Part shown: in pieces, positions 53,395 through 62,427 of the stretch
How positions within the stretch are numbered: the first letter of the stretch is position 1
Layout: each line of letters opens with the position of its first letter
Assembly: GCF_000746205.1 (NCBI RefSeq)
Contig: NZ_JQKV01000001.1
Span: 546,814-610,813 of the forward strand
DNA length: 64,000 bases
Direction: 5' to 3'
Origin: Halorubrum sp. BV1
Lineage (GTDB): Archaea; Halobacteriota; Halobacteria; Halobacteriales; Haloferacaceae
The notes under the pieces: generated by a model
Told to the model about the DNA's origin: nothing
What the model saw: the letters and a program-made list of their open reading frames with translations, nothing else
The model's database searches: none
Program-made: the position numbers and the translations under genes

Positions 53395-53957
53395 CGGGTG
53401 ACACGGAGGGAACCGACGGAGCCGACCGCGTCGCCGTCACCGGAACGCCCGGGGTCGGGAAGTCGACGGCGACGGCGCTGCTCGAAGACGAGTACGACGT
53501 GATCCACCTCAACGAACTGATAAAGAACGACGACGACCTGTGGACCGAGCGCGACGCCGACCGCGACACGCTCGTCGCTGACATCGAGGCGGTCCGCGAG
53601 CGCCTCGGCGACTGGTCCGGCGTCCTCGACTCGCACCTGGCACACCGGTTCGACGCCGACCGAGTCGTCGTGTTACGCTGTCATCCCGAAACGATCGAGC
53701 GGCGGCTCCGCGAGCGCGGCGAGCCGCCGGCGACCGCCGAGGAAAATGCGGAGAGCGAGGCGCTCGACGTGGTTCTCACGGAGGCGATCGCCGAACACGG
53801 TATCGAGAACGTCTACGAGGTCGACGTGACCGACGCCGATCCGGAGTCGGTCGCCGCGGCGGTCCGCGCGGTGATCGACGGAGAGCGCGAGCCGAGCGCC
53901 GGCACCGTCGATTTCATCGAGTACATGGGGGACGGCGAGAGTCGGACGGACGGATGA
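53391..53957 (+). CDS. adenylate kinase-like NTPase (Fap7-type)
   Basis: A 188-residue protein starting at GTG 53391, overlapping the hisC stop by 4 nt (GTGA). The P-loop VAVTGTPGVGKSTATALL is followed by YDVIHLNEL and a VVVLRCHPETIERRLRERG stretch, matching archaeal Fap7/AK6-type kinases, which act as ATPases in small-subunit ribosome maturation and as adenylate kinases. The C-terminal tail is acidic. The longer frame open upstream of 53391 lies inside hisC and is not real. Confidence 0.9.
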   Translation: MTGDTEGTDGADRVAVTGTPGVGKSTATALLEDEYDVIHLNELIKNDDDLWTERDADRDTLVADIEAVRERLGDWSGVLDSHLAHRFDADRVVVLRCHPETIERRLRERGEPPATAEENAESEALDVVLTEAIAEHGIENVYEVDVTDADPESVAAAVRAVIDGEREPSAGTVDFIEYMGDGESRTDG

Positions 53958-54556
53958 CGCTCGATAAGTACCGCTCCGTCGCGGACCGCCTGCTCGGTCC
54001 CTGGGTGACGGCGGCCGCGAAGCTCGGGCTCTCTCCCGATCAGGTGAGCGTCGTCGCGTTCGGCGTGGCGGTCGCCGCCGGCGGCGCGTTCGCGGTCGGC
54101 ACGGCGACGTTCTACGTCGTCGGTGCCGCCTGCGTCTTCCTCAACGGGTGGCTCGACCTCGTCGACGGCGCGCTCGCGCGCCGGCTCGACGTCGCCTCCG
54201 ACGGCGGCGACCTCCTCGACCACGTGCTCGACCGGTACGCCGATATCGCGATCATCGCGGGGTTCACCGCGGGCGTCGACGCCTACGCGCTCGGCTTCCT
54301 CGCCGTGACCGGCGTGTTAATGACCTCGTACATGGGAACGCAGATACAGGCGGTCGGCATCGGCCGCGAGTACGGCGGGCTGCTCGGCCGCGCCGACCGC
54401 CTTGCGCTGATGGGTATCGTCGGCCTCGTCGCCGCCGTCTACGCCGCGCCCGTCGTCGCCGGCACCTCTGTCGTCGGGCTCCTCCTCGCGCTGTTCGCCG
54501 CGGTGGGGCACCTGACCGCCGTCCAGCGGTTCCTCGGCGCGTGGCGCGACCTGTGA
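53954..54556 (+). CDS. CDP-alcohol phosphatidyltransferase family membrane enzyme
   Basis: The 200-residue protein overlaps the previous stop (ATGA at 53954-53957). The CDP-OH-P signature D-G-x2-A-R-x(n)-G-x3-D-x3-D is visible in DLVDGALARRLDVASDGGDLLDHVLDRYAD at about 72-101, split across an inner face, with about five hydrophobic segments. The archaeal family makes archaetidylinositol phosphate or archaetidylserine/glycerol lipids in the membrane; this one resembles the archaetidylinositol phosphate synthase group, but specificity is uncertain. Confidence 0.88.
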   Translation: MTLDKYRSVADRLLGPWVTAAAKLGLSPDQVSVVAFGVAVAAGGAFAVGTATFYVVGAACVFLNGWLDLVDGALARRLDVASDGGDLLDHVLDRYADIAIIAGFTAGVDAYALGFLAVTGVLMTSYMGTQIQAVGIGREYGGLLGRADRLALMGIVGLVAAVYAAPVVAGTSVVGLLLALFAAVGHLTAVQRFLGAWRDL

Positions 54557-54612
54557 GCGGTCGCCGTCACCGGCGAGGGAATATTTAAAAGGGTCCGGCC
54601 GGAACGGGGGGT

Positions 54613-54849
54613 ATGCCCACCTTCGAACTCAACCTCTCCGACGACGTCTACGCGGAGTTCCAACAGCTCGCAGAACAGGAGTTCGTCTCCGAAGAGCAGG
54701 CCGCGGAGGACCTCATCGCCTCCGGGATCGAGGCGTACAACGTGAGCGTCGTCGACGACGACCCCCGCGACGAGATGCTCGACGGCGCGGAGAACAACAT
54801 GTTCGACACCGCACAGGACCCCGGCAGTCTCGAAGACGACACGCTCTAG
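54613..54849 (+). CDS. small ribbon-helix-helix-like haloarchaeal protein
   Basis: The 78-residue acidic protein begins MPTFELNLSDDVYAEFQQLAEQEFVSEEQAAEDLI, a strand-helix-helix pattern like a CopG-type ribbon-helix-helix module, then a disordered acidic tail. ATATTTAAAAGG at about 54582-54593 lies 20-31 nt ahead of the ATG. It may be a small DNA-binding protein, but basic residues are lacking, so this is uncertain. Confidence 0.7.
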   Translation: MPTFELNLSDDVYAEFQQLAEQEFVSEEQAAEDLIASGIEAYNVSVVDDDPRDEMLDGAENNMFDTAQDPGSLEDDTL

Positions 54850-54880
54850 CGCCACCGGCCTCCGCAGCGCTGTTTTCGGA

Positions 54881-56065
54881 TTAGAACCGCCCGCCGAGCA
54901 GCCGGTTCGCTACCAGCGCGCTCAGTGCGAGCGCCATCACGCCGGCGAGCAGGCCGAACGCGGGTGCCCATCCCACGGTGTCTGAGACGTAGCCGACGAC
55001 GACGCTTCCGGACGCGCCGAGCGTCATGTAAACGGTTCTGACGAGTCCGAACCCCGCGCCGCGTTCGGTGTCCGAGAGCAGGTCCATGAACCGCGACTGG
55101 ACCGGGGCGCCCCACGACATCGCGACGCCGACGAAGCCGACGGCGGCGACCGTCGGCGCGAGGCCGAGATCGAAGCGCGCGGTCGCGACGAGCAGTCCGT
55201 AGCCGACGACGCCGGACCCCATCGTTATCATCGCGGTCGCGTCGCGACCGATCCAGTCGGACAGCGATCCCGTCACCGGCTGCGTGCTACCGTGGACGAC
55301 GAAGTACAGCGAGAACAAAAGCGCGGACAGCGCCGTCGACAGCCCGCTGCCGACTTCGAGGAACGTCGGGAGGAAGGAGGCGGTGGCCTGCCACGAAAAC
55401 GCGCCCATCGTCGCGAGTGCGGTGGTGTACCGTATCGACGGCCGCGAGAGAAGTTCGCGGAGGGGACCGAGCGCGAGTCGGTCGCTGACGGGCTGGTTCG
55501 GGTTGACCGGCGACGTGGGACGCACCCGCCACGCAAACAGCGCGAAGACGGGCACGGCGACGGCGGTTCCGAGGAGGATGCCAGCGCGCCACCCGTACCG
55601 CGACCCGACGAGCGCGGCGAGCGGCGGCGCGGCCAGGCCGGCTATCGGCCCGCCGGCGACGTGGACGCCGATGGCGCGCCCGATATCGTCGAACTGCCGC
55701 GTGAGGAACGTGGTCGCTACCGAGTAGTGGAGTCCCGCGCCCGCGCCGAGCGCCACCGTGAACAGTGCGAAGACGTGGATCGTCGGCGCGACCGCGATGA
55801 GCACCGAGGCGACGGCGGTGGCACCGACGGCCGTCAGGATGACCCGCCGCTCGCCGTACCGGTCGCCGAGGAGCCCAGACGGGAACTGCGCGAGCGCGTA
55901 CGCGAGCCACATCCCGGAGAGCGCGAGCCCGACGGTCGCGTTCGTCACGCCGAACCGCGTCGTGATCGCCGGGACGAGCGGGCTGATGACGAGACGGGCG
56001 ACCATCGTCGCGGTGAACGCGAGCGTACAGAGCGCGAGCGCCGTGTGCTTGTACCGCCAGTTCAC
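54881..56065 (-). CDS. MFS transporter
   Basis: The 394-residue membrane protein has 12 predicted helices and the MFS motif GLLGDRYGERRVIL between helices 2 and 3, with a weaker second copy GSLSDWIGRDATAM in the C-terminal half. I choose the GTG at 56065 (VNWRYKHTALAL) because the longer frame upstream codes for an arginine-rich stretch that does not resemble a protein start. The substrate is unknown. It shares the strand with the peptidase upstream. Confidence 0.9.
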   Translation of the reverse strand: MNWRYKHTALALCTLAFTATMVARLVISPLVPAITTRFGVTNATVGLALSGMWLAYALAQFPSGLLGDRYGERRVILTAVGATAVASVLIAVAPTIHVFALFTVALGAGAGLHYSVATTFLTRQFDDIGRAIGVHVAGGPIAGLAAPPLAALVGSRYGWRAGILLGTAVAVPVFALFAWRVRPTSPVNPNQPVSDRLALGPLRELLSRPSIRYTTALATMGAFSWQATASFLPTFLEVGSGLSTALSALLFSLYFVVHGSTQPVTGSLSDWIGRDATAMITMGSGVVGYGLLVATARFDLGLAPTVAAVGFVGVAMSWGAPVQSRFMDLLSDTERGAGFGLVRTVYMTLGASGSVVVGYVSDTVGWAPAFGLLAGVMALALSALVANRLLGGRF

Positions 56066-56234
56066 GGTCGACGTGGGACGCCCCGCCGAAAGCCGGTTCC
56101 GATCGCGGCCGCCAGATCCGCCTTTCCGTGGACGCCGGAGCGGTCGTTTTGCGGCGGTCCGAGCCGGCCGGGACGGCGCGGCCGGTCCGACGACTCGGAC
56201 GACGCCCCGGACGCCGAACCGTGCGACTGGGCGA

Positions 56235-57443
56235 CTAGACGACGAACTCGACCGGGTAGTCGGTGCAGTTCTCGTAGCCGTCCTCGGTGACGACGACAAG
56301 GTCCTCGATCCGGACGCCGCCCACGTCGGGGTCGTAGAGACCGGGTTCGACGGTTATCACATGGCCCGGCTCCAGTTCGTCGCCGCCGCTTGCGAGCCGG
56401 GGCGACTCGTGAACGTCGAGGCCGATCCCGTGGCCCGTCGAGTGGATGAACCCCGTCTCCGTCTCGGGGTCGGTTCGGAACGTCGGCTCGCCGGCCGCCT
56501 CGTACACCTCGCAGGCCGCGGCGTGCACGTCCTCGCCGGTGACGCCCGGTTCGACGGCGTCGAGCGCGGCCGAGAGCGCGCGCTCGGTAAGGTCGTACCA
56601 CTCGCGGAGCGCGGCCGGCGGCTCGCCGACGCAGAACGTCCGGGTCATGTCGGCGTTGTACTTCGTCGCCTTCGAGCGCGGGAAGATGTCGACGATGATC
56701 GCCTCGTTCGCGCGGAGCGGACCGGAGCCGCGGTCGTGGGGGTCCGCGGCCTGCGCGCCGCCGGCGACGATCGTCTCGTCGAGCGCGCAGCCGTGGCGCA
56801 ACAGGGTGACCTCGATCTCCTCGGCGACGCGCTCGCTCGTGAGCGGTTCGCCCTCGTGGAGGAGCGTGCCGGGGTCGACATCGGCGGCATCCCGCGCGCC
56901 GTCGGAACCGACCGAGCCGTTCCCGCCGCCCGCCACGTCGGCCGCGGCGAGGAGGTCCTCGGCGGCTCGCATCGCGGCCTCGTTGGCGCGCTGCGCCTCG
57001 CGGATCGCCGCTATCTCGTCGTCGGTCTTCACCGCGCGGACGTCGCCGAGGCGGTCGTCGCCGTCGACGGCGACGTCGATCCCGCGCTCGCGGAGCGCGT
57101 CCGCGGTGCCGAGGGGCGCGCGCGACGGCATCGACACTGACTCCACACCCTTGTCGCGGACGAAGGCGGCGTACATGTCGAGACGCGCCTCGCGGCCGCC
57201 GTACTCGTAGTCGTAGTCGGCATGGCGCTCGACCGTGTCGGCCGCCGACTCGGACCGCGCGCGGCCGTACTCCAGCCCGGAGACGAGCAGGTGGACGTTG
57301 CCGTCGGCGTACAGCGTCAAGAACGGGTCGGGTCCGGTGAAGCCGGAGAGGTACAGCTGATTGGCGTCGTCCTGATCGGCGTCGAGGAGGTACCCGTCGG
57401 TGTCGAGGTCGGCGAGACGAGCGTCGAGTCGCGTGCGGTTCAT
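56235..57443 (-). CDS. M24 family metallopeptidase (Xaa-Pro dipeptidase-like)
   Basis: The 402-residue protein has an N-terminal creatinase-like domain and the pita-bread fold with metal ligands in IVDIFPRSKATKYNADMTRTF (two aspartates), STGHGIGLDVHESPRL (H), HVITVEPGLYDPDVGGVRIEDLVVV (E, E). This is the prolidase/aminopeptidase P layout. It probably degrades proline-containing peptides in the cytosol. Residues about 167-183 contain a Gly/Ser-rich loop. Confidence 0.94.
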   Translation of the reverse strand: MNRTRLDARLADLDTDGYLLDADQDDANQLYLSGFTGPDPFLTLYADGNVHLLVSGLEYGRARSESAADTVERHADYDYEYGGREARLDMYAAFVRDKGVESVSMPSRAPLGTADALRERGIDVAVDGDDRLGDVRAVKTDDEIAAIREAQRANEAAMRAAEDLLAAADVAGGGNGSVGSDGARDAADVDPGTLLHEGEPLTSERVAEEIEVTLLRHGCALDETIVAGGAQAADPHDRGSGPLRANEAIIVDIFPRSKATKYNADMTRTFCVGEPPAALREWYDLTERALSAALDAVEPGVTGEDVHAAACEVYEAAGEPTFRTDPETETGFIHSTGHGIGLDVHESPRLASGGDELEPGHVITVEPGLYDPDVGGVRIEDLVVVTEDGYENCTDYPVEFVV

Positions 57444-57747
57444 ACCGTCTTTGTTCGTCCGACCGCCAAATCGGTTGCCCCGCCGAAGGGACCGAAACGC
57501 TGCACCGCTCCGCGAAACCTATTTATATCACACCGCGGTTCTCTCAGCGAGGTCAGCGGCCAGCGAGACGGCGACTCTGTAGTGCACAAGAAATCGGACA
57601 AACGAGACGTACAGCGTGTTCTGCGGCGTATTATCGCCCGTGGTATCTCGGGCGAAGAGTTAAATGTGTCGAGTCCGTATCCGCGTGTGAGGACACCTAA
57701 CCGAGACGCGTCTCTCGGTCCCCTCGTTCCCTCCACTTACCAACCCA
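57444..57747. other. 304-bp intergenic region holding tfb promoter candidates
   Basis: It separates the divergent peptidase and tfb genes. CGAAACCTATTTATATC (57513-57529) is a strong BRE/TATA on the plus strand but would leave a leader of about 200 nt. GAGTTAAATG at about 57656-57665 would give a leader of about 60 nt. No gene is visible. Confidence 0.5.
57519..57528 (+). promoter_or_regulatory. BRE/TATA element upstream of tfb
   Basis: CTATTTATAT preceded by CGAAAC matches the haloarchaeal BRE-TATA consensus. It is the strongest promoter-like match in the gap between peptidase and tfb. If used, the mRNA has a leader of about 200 nt, long for this group. Confidence 0.5.
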
Positions 57748-58719
57748 ATGAGCGAAAACGTTCGAACGTATACGGCGGAGCAGGTACGCGACGAGTCGGA
57801 AACCGAATCGGCCGACGAAGAGCTACGCTGTCCGGAGTGTGGCGGCCAGCTCGCGACCGACACGGAACACGGCGAGACGGTGTGCGTCGATTGCGGGCTC
57901 GTCGTCGAAGAAGACGAGATCGACCGCGGGCCGGAGTGGCGCGCGTTCGACTCCAAAGAGAAGGACAGCAAGTCGCGGGTCGGAGCCCCGACGACGAACA
58001 TGATGCACGACAAGGGGCTCTCGACGAACATCGGCTGGCAGGACAAAGACGCCTACGGGAAGTCGCTGTCGAGCCGACAGCGCGAGAAGATGCAGCGGCT
58101 CCGCACGTGGAACGAGCGGTTCCGCACCCGCGACTCGAAAGAGCGCAACCTCAAACAGGCGCTCGGCGAGATCGACCGCATGGCGAGCGCGCTCGGCCTC
58201 CCCGACAACGTCCGTGAAACCGCGAGCGTCATCTACCGCCGCGCGCTCGACGAGGACCTGCTCCCCGGCCGCTCCATCGAAGGGGTCTCGACGGCGTCGC
58301 TGTACGCCGCCGCCCGACAGGCCGGGACGCCGCGAAGCCTCGACGAGATCGCCGCCGTCTCGCGGGTCGAGAAAGACGAGATCGCCCGGACGTACCGGTA
58401 CGTCGTCCGCGAGCTGAAACTGGAGATCCAGCCCGCAGACCCCGGTAGCTACGTCCCACGGTTCGCGAGCGACCTCGGCCTCTCCGACGAGGCCGAGCGC
58501 CGAGCCCGGTCGCTCCTCGAAACCGCGAAGTCCGAGGGGATCCATTCGGGGAAATCGCCGGTCGGCCTCGCGGCCGCCGCCGTCTACGCGGCTTCCCTCC
58601 TAGTGAACGAGAAGGTGACCCAAAGCGACGTCAGCGATGTGGCGAACATCAGCGAGGTCACCATCCGGAACCGCTACCACGAACTGCTTGAGGCCGAAGA
58701 CGGCGTCGCGCTGAACTGA
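57748..58719 (+). CDS. tfb: transcription initiation factor TFB
   Basis: The 323-residue factor recruits RNA polymerase to TBP-TATA. The zinc ribbon (about 29-60) is CPECGGQLATD ... VCVDCGLVVEED. The B-reader/linker follows with GPEWRAFDSKEKDSKSRVG, then two cyclin-like repeats, each with its helix-turn-helix (GVSTASLYAAARQAG at about 188-203 and SPVGLAAAAVYAASLL at about 273-288), ending near NISEVTIRNRYHEL. Haloarchaea carry several TFBs with different promoter choice; which one this is cannot be told here. Confidence 0.97.
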   Translation: MSENVRTYTAEQVRDESETESADEELRCPECGGQLATDTEHGETVCVDCGLVVEEDEIDRGPEWRAFDSKEKDSKSRVGAPTTNMMHDKGLSTNIGWQDKDAYGKSLSSRQREKMQRLRTWNERFRTRDSKERNLKQALGEIDRMASALGLPDNVRETASVIYRRALDEDLLPGRSIEGVSTASLYAAARQAGTPRSLDEIAAVSRVEKDEIARTYRYVVRELKLEIQPADPGSYVPRFASDLGLSDEAERRARSLLETAKSEGIHSGKSPVGLAAAAVYAASLLVNEKVTQSDVSDVANISEVTIRNRYHELLEAEDGVALN

Positions 58720-58739
58720 ACCGCGACGCGCTCCTCTCC

Positions 58740-58850
58740 GCCGTCTCTTCGCCGTCTCTTCGCCGTTTCTCGCTTTTCGGGCGTTTCAGGCGGTCCGACG
58801 TTTCCCACCCCTCGACGTTTCAGGCGTCCCGGCATTTCGGGCGTCTCGAC
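58740..58850. repeat. short tandem and degenerate repeats after tfb
   Basis: An 11-bp unit GCCGTCTCTTC occurs at 58740-58750 and 58751-58761, followed by a truncated third copy. Then related units G(G/A)CGTTTC and CATTTCGGGCGTC recur to about 58850. The stretch is pyrimidine-rich with T-runs, so it may include the tfb terminator. There is no coding frame. Confidence 0.5.
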
Positions 58851-58908
58851 GCTTCATCAGCGACGCGTCCGACCGAAACCGCGAAGAGCCGTCCGGCCAA
58901 GCGGGCGT

Positions 58909-59382
58909 ATGGAGACCACGCGTCACTTCACGGCGACGACGTACGTCGTCAACGGCGGTGCGACAGCGCTCCACGCACACGATCGGCTCGGCATCCGCCT
59001 TCCGCCCGGCGGGCATGTGGACCGCGACGAACTGCCGCACGAGGCTGCGCTGCGGGAGGTGCGCGAAGAGACGGGGCTCGCGGCGGAGCTAGTCGCGGAC
59101 GAGTCGTCGGTCACGGGACCCAACACCCGGGGGATCCCGGAACCGGCACACCTGTTGCTTCACGACATCAACGTACACGAGGGCGGCTCCGTGGGACACC
59201 AACACGTCGACCACCTCTACTTCGCTCGCGTCGACTCGCGGGAGATAACACCCAGCAGCGACGGCGAGGTCGACGCCGGCGAGTGGCGCTGGTACACCGC
59301 GGCGGAGCTTGCGGCGAGCGACCTCCAGCCGGACGTGGTCGACCTCGGCCGCGAGGCGATCGCGGCCGTCGAAGACGCGTAG
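58909..59382 (+). CDS. NUDIX hydrolase
   Basis: The 157-residue protein has a complete Nudix box: G-x5-E-x7-REVREETGL, here GHVDRDELPHEAALREVREETGL in residues about 35-57. It opens METTRHFTATTYVVNGGATALHAH, and GVDHLYFARV-like and DAGEWRWYTAAEL segments follow. It probably hydrolyses a nucleoside diphosphate-linked compound. No substrate-specific motif is obvious. It is followed by the coiled-coil gene on the same strand. Confidence 0.92.
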   Translation: METTRHFTATTYVVNGGATALHAHDRLGIRLPPGGHVDRDELPHEAALREVREETGLAAELVADESSVTGPNTRGIPEPAHLLLHDINVHEGGSVGHQHVDHLYFARVDSREITPSSDGEVDAGEWRWYTAAELAASDLQPDVVDLGREAIAAVEDA

Positions 59383-59472
59383 CGGCGGCGCGATCCACCC
59401 GTTCCCGGGCGTCAGACGAGTGTCTCACGGTCCGGAAGCTATATGGGTCAAAGCGGGCGACGTACGCCCAAG

Positions 59473-61776
59473 ATGGACGCACAGCGAAGATCGGAGATCA
59501 CCGAGTGGGACGCTCGCGAGTTCTCGGACGGGTTCGCCGGGCTATCGCGTCTCGTCGACGGGGAGTTCTCCGGCGCGGCGACCGACGGTATGGCGTGGCT
59601 GTTCCTGTTCGAGGGGCGCGTGGTGGGCGTCGCCGACGGCGATCTCGACGGGTTCGCGGACGCGTCCGGGACCGTCTACGAGGCCCCACACGAGGTCCTT
59701 CCGGTCCTGTTCGCCATGCAGGAACGGGGCGGCGAGCCGCGGGCGCAGTACTACACGAACGACACGTCGCTCTCGGAGGCCGACCGCAAGCTCTCACAGG
59801 GGGGGTTCACCGGCTACGTCGAGCTGTCTGAGAACGTGCTCTCGGGCGACTACTACGTCACGTACACCGCCGGGGAGTCGATGGCCGCGGCGTACGTGGG
59901 CAACTCGCGTCGGCTCGAAACCGGCGACGACGCGTTCGAACTGGCCGACGACGAGGTCGGTATCTACACCGTCTACGAGGTCGAACTCGACGTCCGCGAC
60001 CTGCCGTCGGGCGGCGACGCGTCGGGCGGCGCGTCGGCCGACGAGGTAACGGCGTCCGGGTCGGTCGGGAGCAAAGAGGAGACGACCGTCGGCGACGCTG
60101 AACCGGCCGCGGGCGACGCGGAGGCGACCGCGGCGGACGACGCGCTGAGAGACGCCGGGGTGGTCGACGACGCACCGGCGGACTCGGAAGACGCGACGCC
60201 CGATCCCGTCGTCGCCGATCCGTCGGACGAGCCGACGGGTGACGCGGGGCTCGACCCCGACGAGGCGGACGACGACGCCGACACCGGGGGCGATAGCTCC
60301 GGCGACGACGAGGACGGGCGCGACGATGGCCTCGACGGCGACGAGGACGGTCGCGACCACGTCAGTGCGGGGCCGAGACGAGCCGCGGATACGGCCAGTG
60401 ACGCGTCGGCCGCGCCCCCGGAGTCAACGCGTGAATCGGACCGGAGCGCGACTGGACCGGCGCTCGACGGCCGGGAGCCGGATAACGGGTCCACGCCGGC
60501 GCGAGGCGCGTCCGCCGAGCGCGCGGAGACCACCGGCGACGCATCGGCGTCCCCGGCTGACGGCCCGGCGTCGCCCGCAGACGACGACGTCTTTTCGGAG
60601 GAAGAGCAGTGGCGCGAGCAGAAGTCGATCCCGGCACTCGACCCGGACGAGGCGAGTCCGCCGCCGGATCGCGGAGCGAAGTCCGACGAGACGAACGGGA
60701 ACCGGAGCCGCTCGGCCGACCGCCGGTCGACGGACCGATCCGGACCGAACGGCGCAGCGGTGGCACAGCAGTCGGAACGCCGGGGGGCGAACGCACCGAC
60801 GGCCGAACGAGCCACGGCGCGAATCCGGGAACTCGAAGCCGCGCTCGAAACGGCGACGGAAGCGCGTGAGTCGCTGGCGGAGGAACGCGACAGGCTCGCC
60901 GCCGAGCGCGACGAGATCGCGGGTGAGCGCGACGACCTCGCCGCCGAGATCGACAGGCTCGAAACCGAGGTCTCGACGCTCCGCGAGGAGCGAGACCGGC
61001 TCCGCGAGGAGCTGTCGTCCGTACGCGATCGGCTCCCAGAGAGCGACCGGAGCTTGTCGGCCGCCGAGGCGCGCAAGGGGACGAACCTCTTCGTCCGATA
61101 CGACTCCAAGGGCGGCGCGACTCTCGAAGACGCGCACGACGGTGCAGTGGACCGAGACGCCCTGAGGGAGAACCTCCGGATCGAACACCACACGAGCTTC
61201 GAGACCGACGGACTCGCCGTCGAGGGACGCCCGTACGAGGAGTTCCTGCGGGAGACGATCGAGTACGGATTCACGCGGTGGCTCGTCGAGGATCTCCCGT
61301 TCGAGGTGATCGAGACCGGCAGCCAGAGCGTGCTTCGCGACCTGTACGACGCGCTTCCCGAGATCGACCGCGCCGAGATCGGCGGGTCGGTGTCGATCGC
61401 GGTCCGGGAGGGCGGCGAAGAGACCCGCGAACAGCGCTCGTTCGACCTCGTCTTACGCGATCGGATGGGGAACCCGCTTTTCGTCGCCGACCTCAACGAC
61501 AGTCGCGACCCGACCGCGGAGGGAACCCTGGAGTCGATCGTGGCGAACGGCCGGGACATCGCGGAGTCGAACGACTCGTTCGCGGCGGCGTTCGCGGTGA
61601 CGGAGAGCTTCTTCGAGCCGGGCGCGCTGGAGACGGCGAGCGACGCCGTCGGCGGCGGACTGTTCAGCCGGTCGAAGCGTGCGAGCTTCGTGAAGCTCTC
61701 GCGCAAGCGCGGCTACCACCTCTGTCTCGTCGAGGCGCGCGACGGCGGGTTCCACATGACCGTGCCCGACCTCTGA
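59473..61776 (+). CDS. large acidic haloarchaeal protein with coiled coil
   Basis: The 767-residue protein has a conserved N-terminal domain (about 1-180) with MDAQRRSEITEWDAREFSDG, WLFLFEGRVVGVADGDLDGF and YTNDTSLSEADRKLSQGGFTGYVELSENVLSGDYY. A very acidic low-complexity linker (about 185-430) follows, then a coiled coil (about 455-530: LEAALETATEARESLAEERDRLAAERDEI) and a C-terminal domain (about 535-767) with FVRYDSKGGATLEDAH. I know it as a conserved haloarchaeal family without function. The ATG at 59473 is preferred because CTATATGG at 59438-59445 is the TATA box and overlaps the earlier ATG (59443). Confidence 0.85.
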   Translation: MDAQRRSEITEWDAREFSDGFAGLSRLVDGEFSGAATDGMAWLFLFEGRVVGVADGDLDGFADASGTVYEAPHEVLPVLFAMQERGGEPRAQYYTNDTSLSEADRKLSQGGFTGYVELSENVLSGDYYVTYTAGESMAAAYVGNSRRLETGDDAFELADDEVGIYTVYEVELDVRDLPSGGDASGGASADEVTASGSVGSKEETTVGDAEPAAGDAEATAADDALRDAGVVDDAPADSEDATPDPVVADPSDEPTGDAGLDPDEADDDADTGGDSSGDDEDGRDDGLDGDEDGRDHVSAGPRRAADTASDASAAPPESTRESDRSATGPALDGREPDNGSTPARGASAERAETTGDASASPADGPASPADDDVFSEEEQWREQKSIPALDPDEASPPPDRGAKSDETNGNRSRSADRRSTDRSGPNGAAVAQQSERRGANAPTAERATARIRELEAALETATEARESLAEERDRLAAERDEIAGERDDLAAEIDRLETEVSTLREERDRLREELSSVRDRLPESDRSLSAAEARKGTNLFVRYDSKGGATLEDAHDGAVDRDALRENLRIEHHTSFETDGLAVEGRPYEEFLRETIEYGFTRWLVEDLPFEVIETGSQSVLRDLYDALPEIDRAEIGGSVSIAVREGGEETREQRSFDLVLRDRMGNPLFVADLNDSRDPTAEGTLESIVANGRDIAESNDSFAAAFAVTESFFEPGALETASDAVGGGLFSRSKRASFVKLSRKRGYHLCLVEARDGGFHMTVPDL

Positions 61777-61841
61777 GACGGAGAACGAGAAAGGAGACGC
61801 CGGCGGTGACGCAGAAATCGAGACAGCGCGCGGCAGTCAGG

Positions 61842-62147
61842 TCAGTTTTCCAGTTCGGCGGCGTCGTCGATCCGCATGGAGCCGAGCTTCTCGACCGTTT
61901 CGTCGAGCTTCTCGTCGAGTTCGTCGACGAACTCGTGAGTCCGCTCGGTCGTGATCGCGCCCTGACTGGACGGTTCGATGAGGTTCTCCTCTTCGAGCAC
62001 GCGGAGCGAGTAGCGCACCTTGTGGTGCGGGTAGCCCGTCTCGTTCGACATCTTCACGATGCCGATCGGTTCGTTTTCGATGACCATCCGCAGGACCTGG
62101 AGGTGTCGTTCCAGCATGTCTACCTCCTTCTCTAGTCGATCTATCAT
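61842..62147 (-). CDS. small winged-helix transcription regulator
   Basis: The 101-residue protein has a helical dimerisation lead (MIDRLEKEVDMLERHLQVLRMV) and then a winged helix: IENEPIGIVKMSNETGYPHHKVRYSLRVLEEENLIEPSSQGAITTERT, ending in a coil. The gene is alone on the minus strand, upstream of a divergent 280-bp gap before purA, so it could regulate itself or purA. No ligand domain. Confidence 0.85.
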   Translation of the reverse strand: MIDRLEKEVDMLERHLQVLRMVIENEPIGIVKMSNETGYPHHKVRYSLRVLEEENLIEPSSQGAITTERTHEFVDELDEKLDETVEKLGSMRIDDAAELEN

Positions 62148-62280
62148 GGCACATGTTAACTTGTCATGCCCCCGTTTAAAAGTTGCTGTCGGGAGCCGCC
62201 GCGGACCGCTCGATCCAACGCTTTGACGTGGGGGGAGTTAACGTGTTCGGTCGCGGGGTTCGGCGAGAGGGGAGAGGCGC

Positions 62281-62296
62281 GTGACGTTGACGTCAC
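62281..62296. promoter_or_regulatory. palindrome in the regulator-purA gap
   Basis: GTGACGTTGACGTCAC is a 6-bp perfect inverted repeat around TTGA. It lies 132 bp before purA and 134 bp from the regulator gene. GTTAAC also occurs on both sides (about 62157 and 62240). Candidate operator; the 62148-62427 gap holds no gene. GTTTTACC at about 62395-62402 is the likely purA TATA box. Confidence 0.4.
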
Positions 62297-62427
62297 ATGC
62301 ACTGCCTCAGGCGTGCACAAACGGGGACACAATTGGAGGTGACAGTGACTAGTGATCCACCGTTGTGCAATGCGTTCGTCCGCGGACCGTAATCGGTTTT
62401 ACCCCCCGAAGGGAACACAGCGGTCGT

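Noticed and set aside
54881..56299. An MFS gene start at 56299
   Set aside because: Residues before the GTG at 56065 are arginine-, proline- and serine-rich and do not look like a transporter N-terminus; the first membrane helix starts just after 56065.
59973..61706. A 577-residue minus-strand frame opposite the coiled-coil gene
   Set aside because: Ser/Arg-rich composition is the mirror of the acidic linker; the plus-strand protein has a conserved N-terminal domain and promoter.
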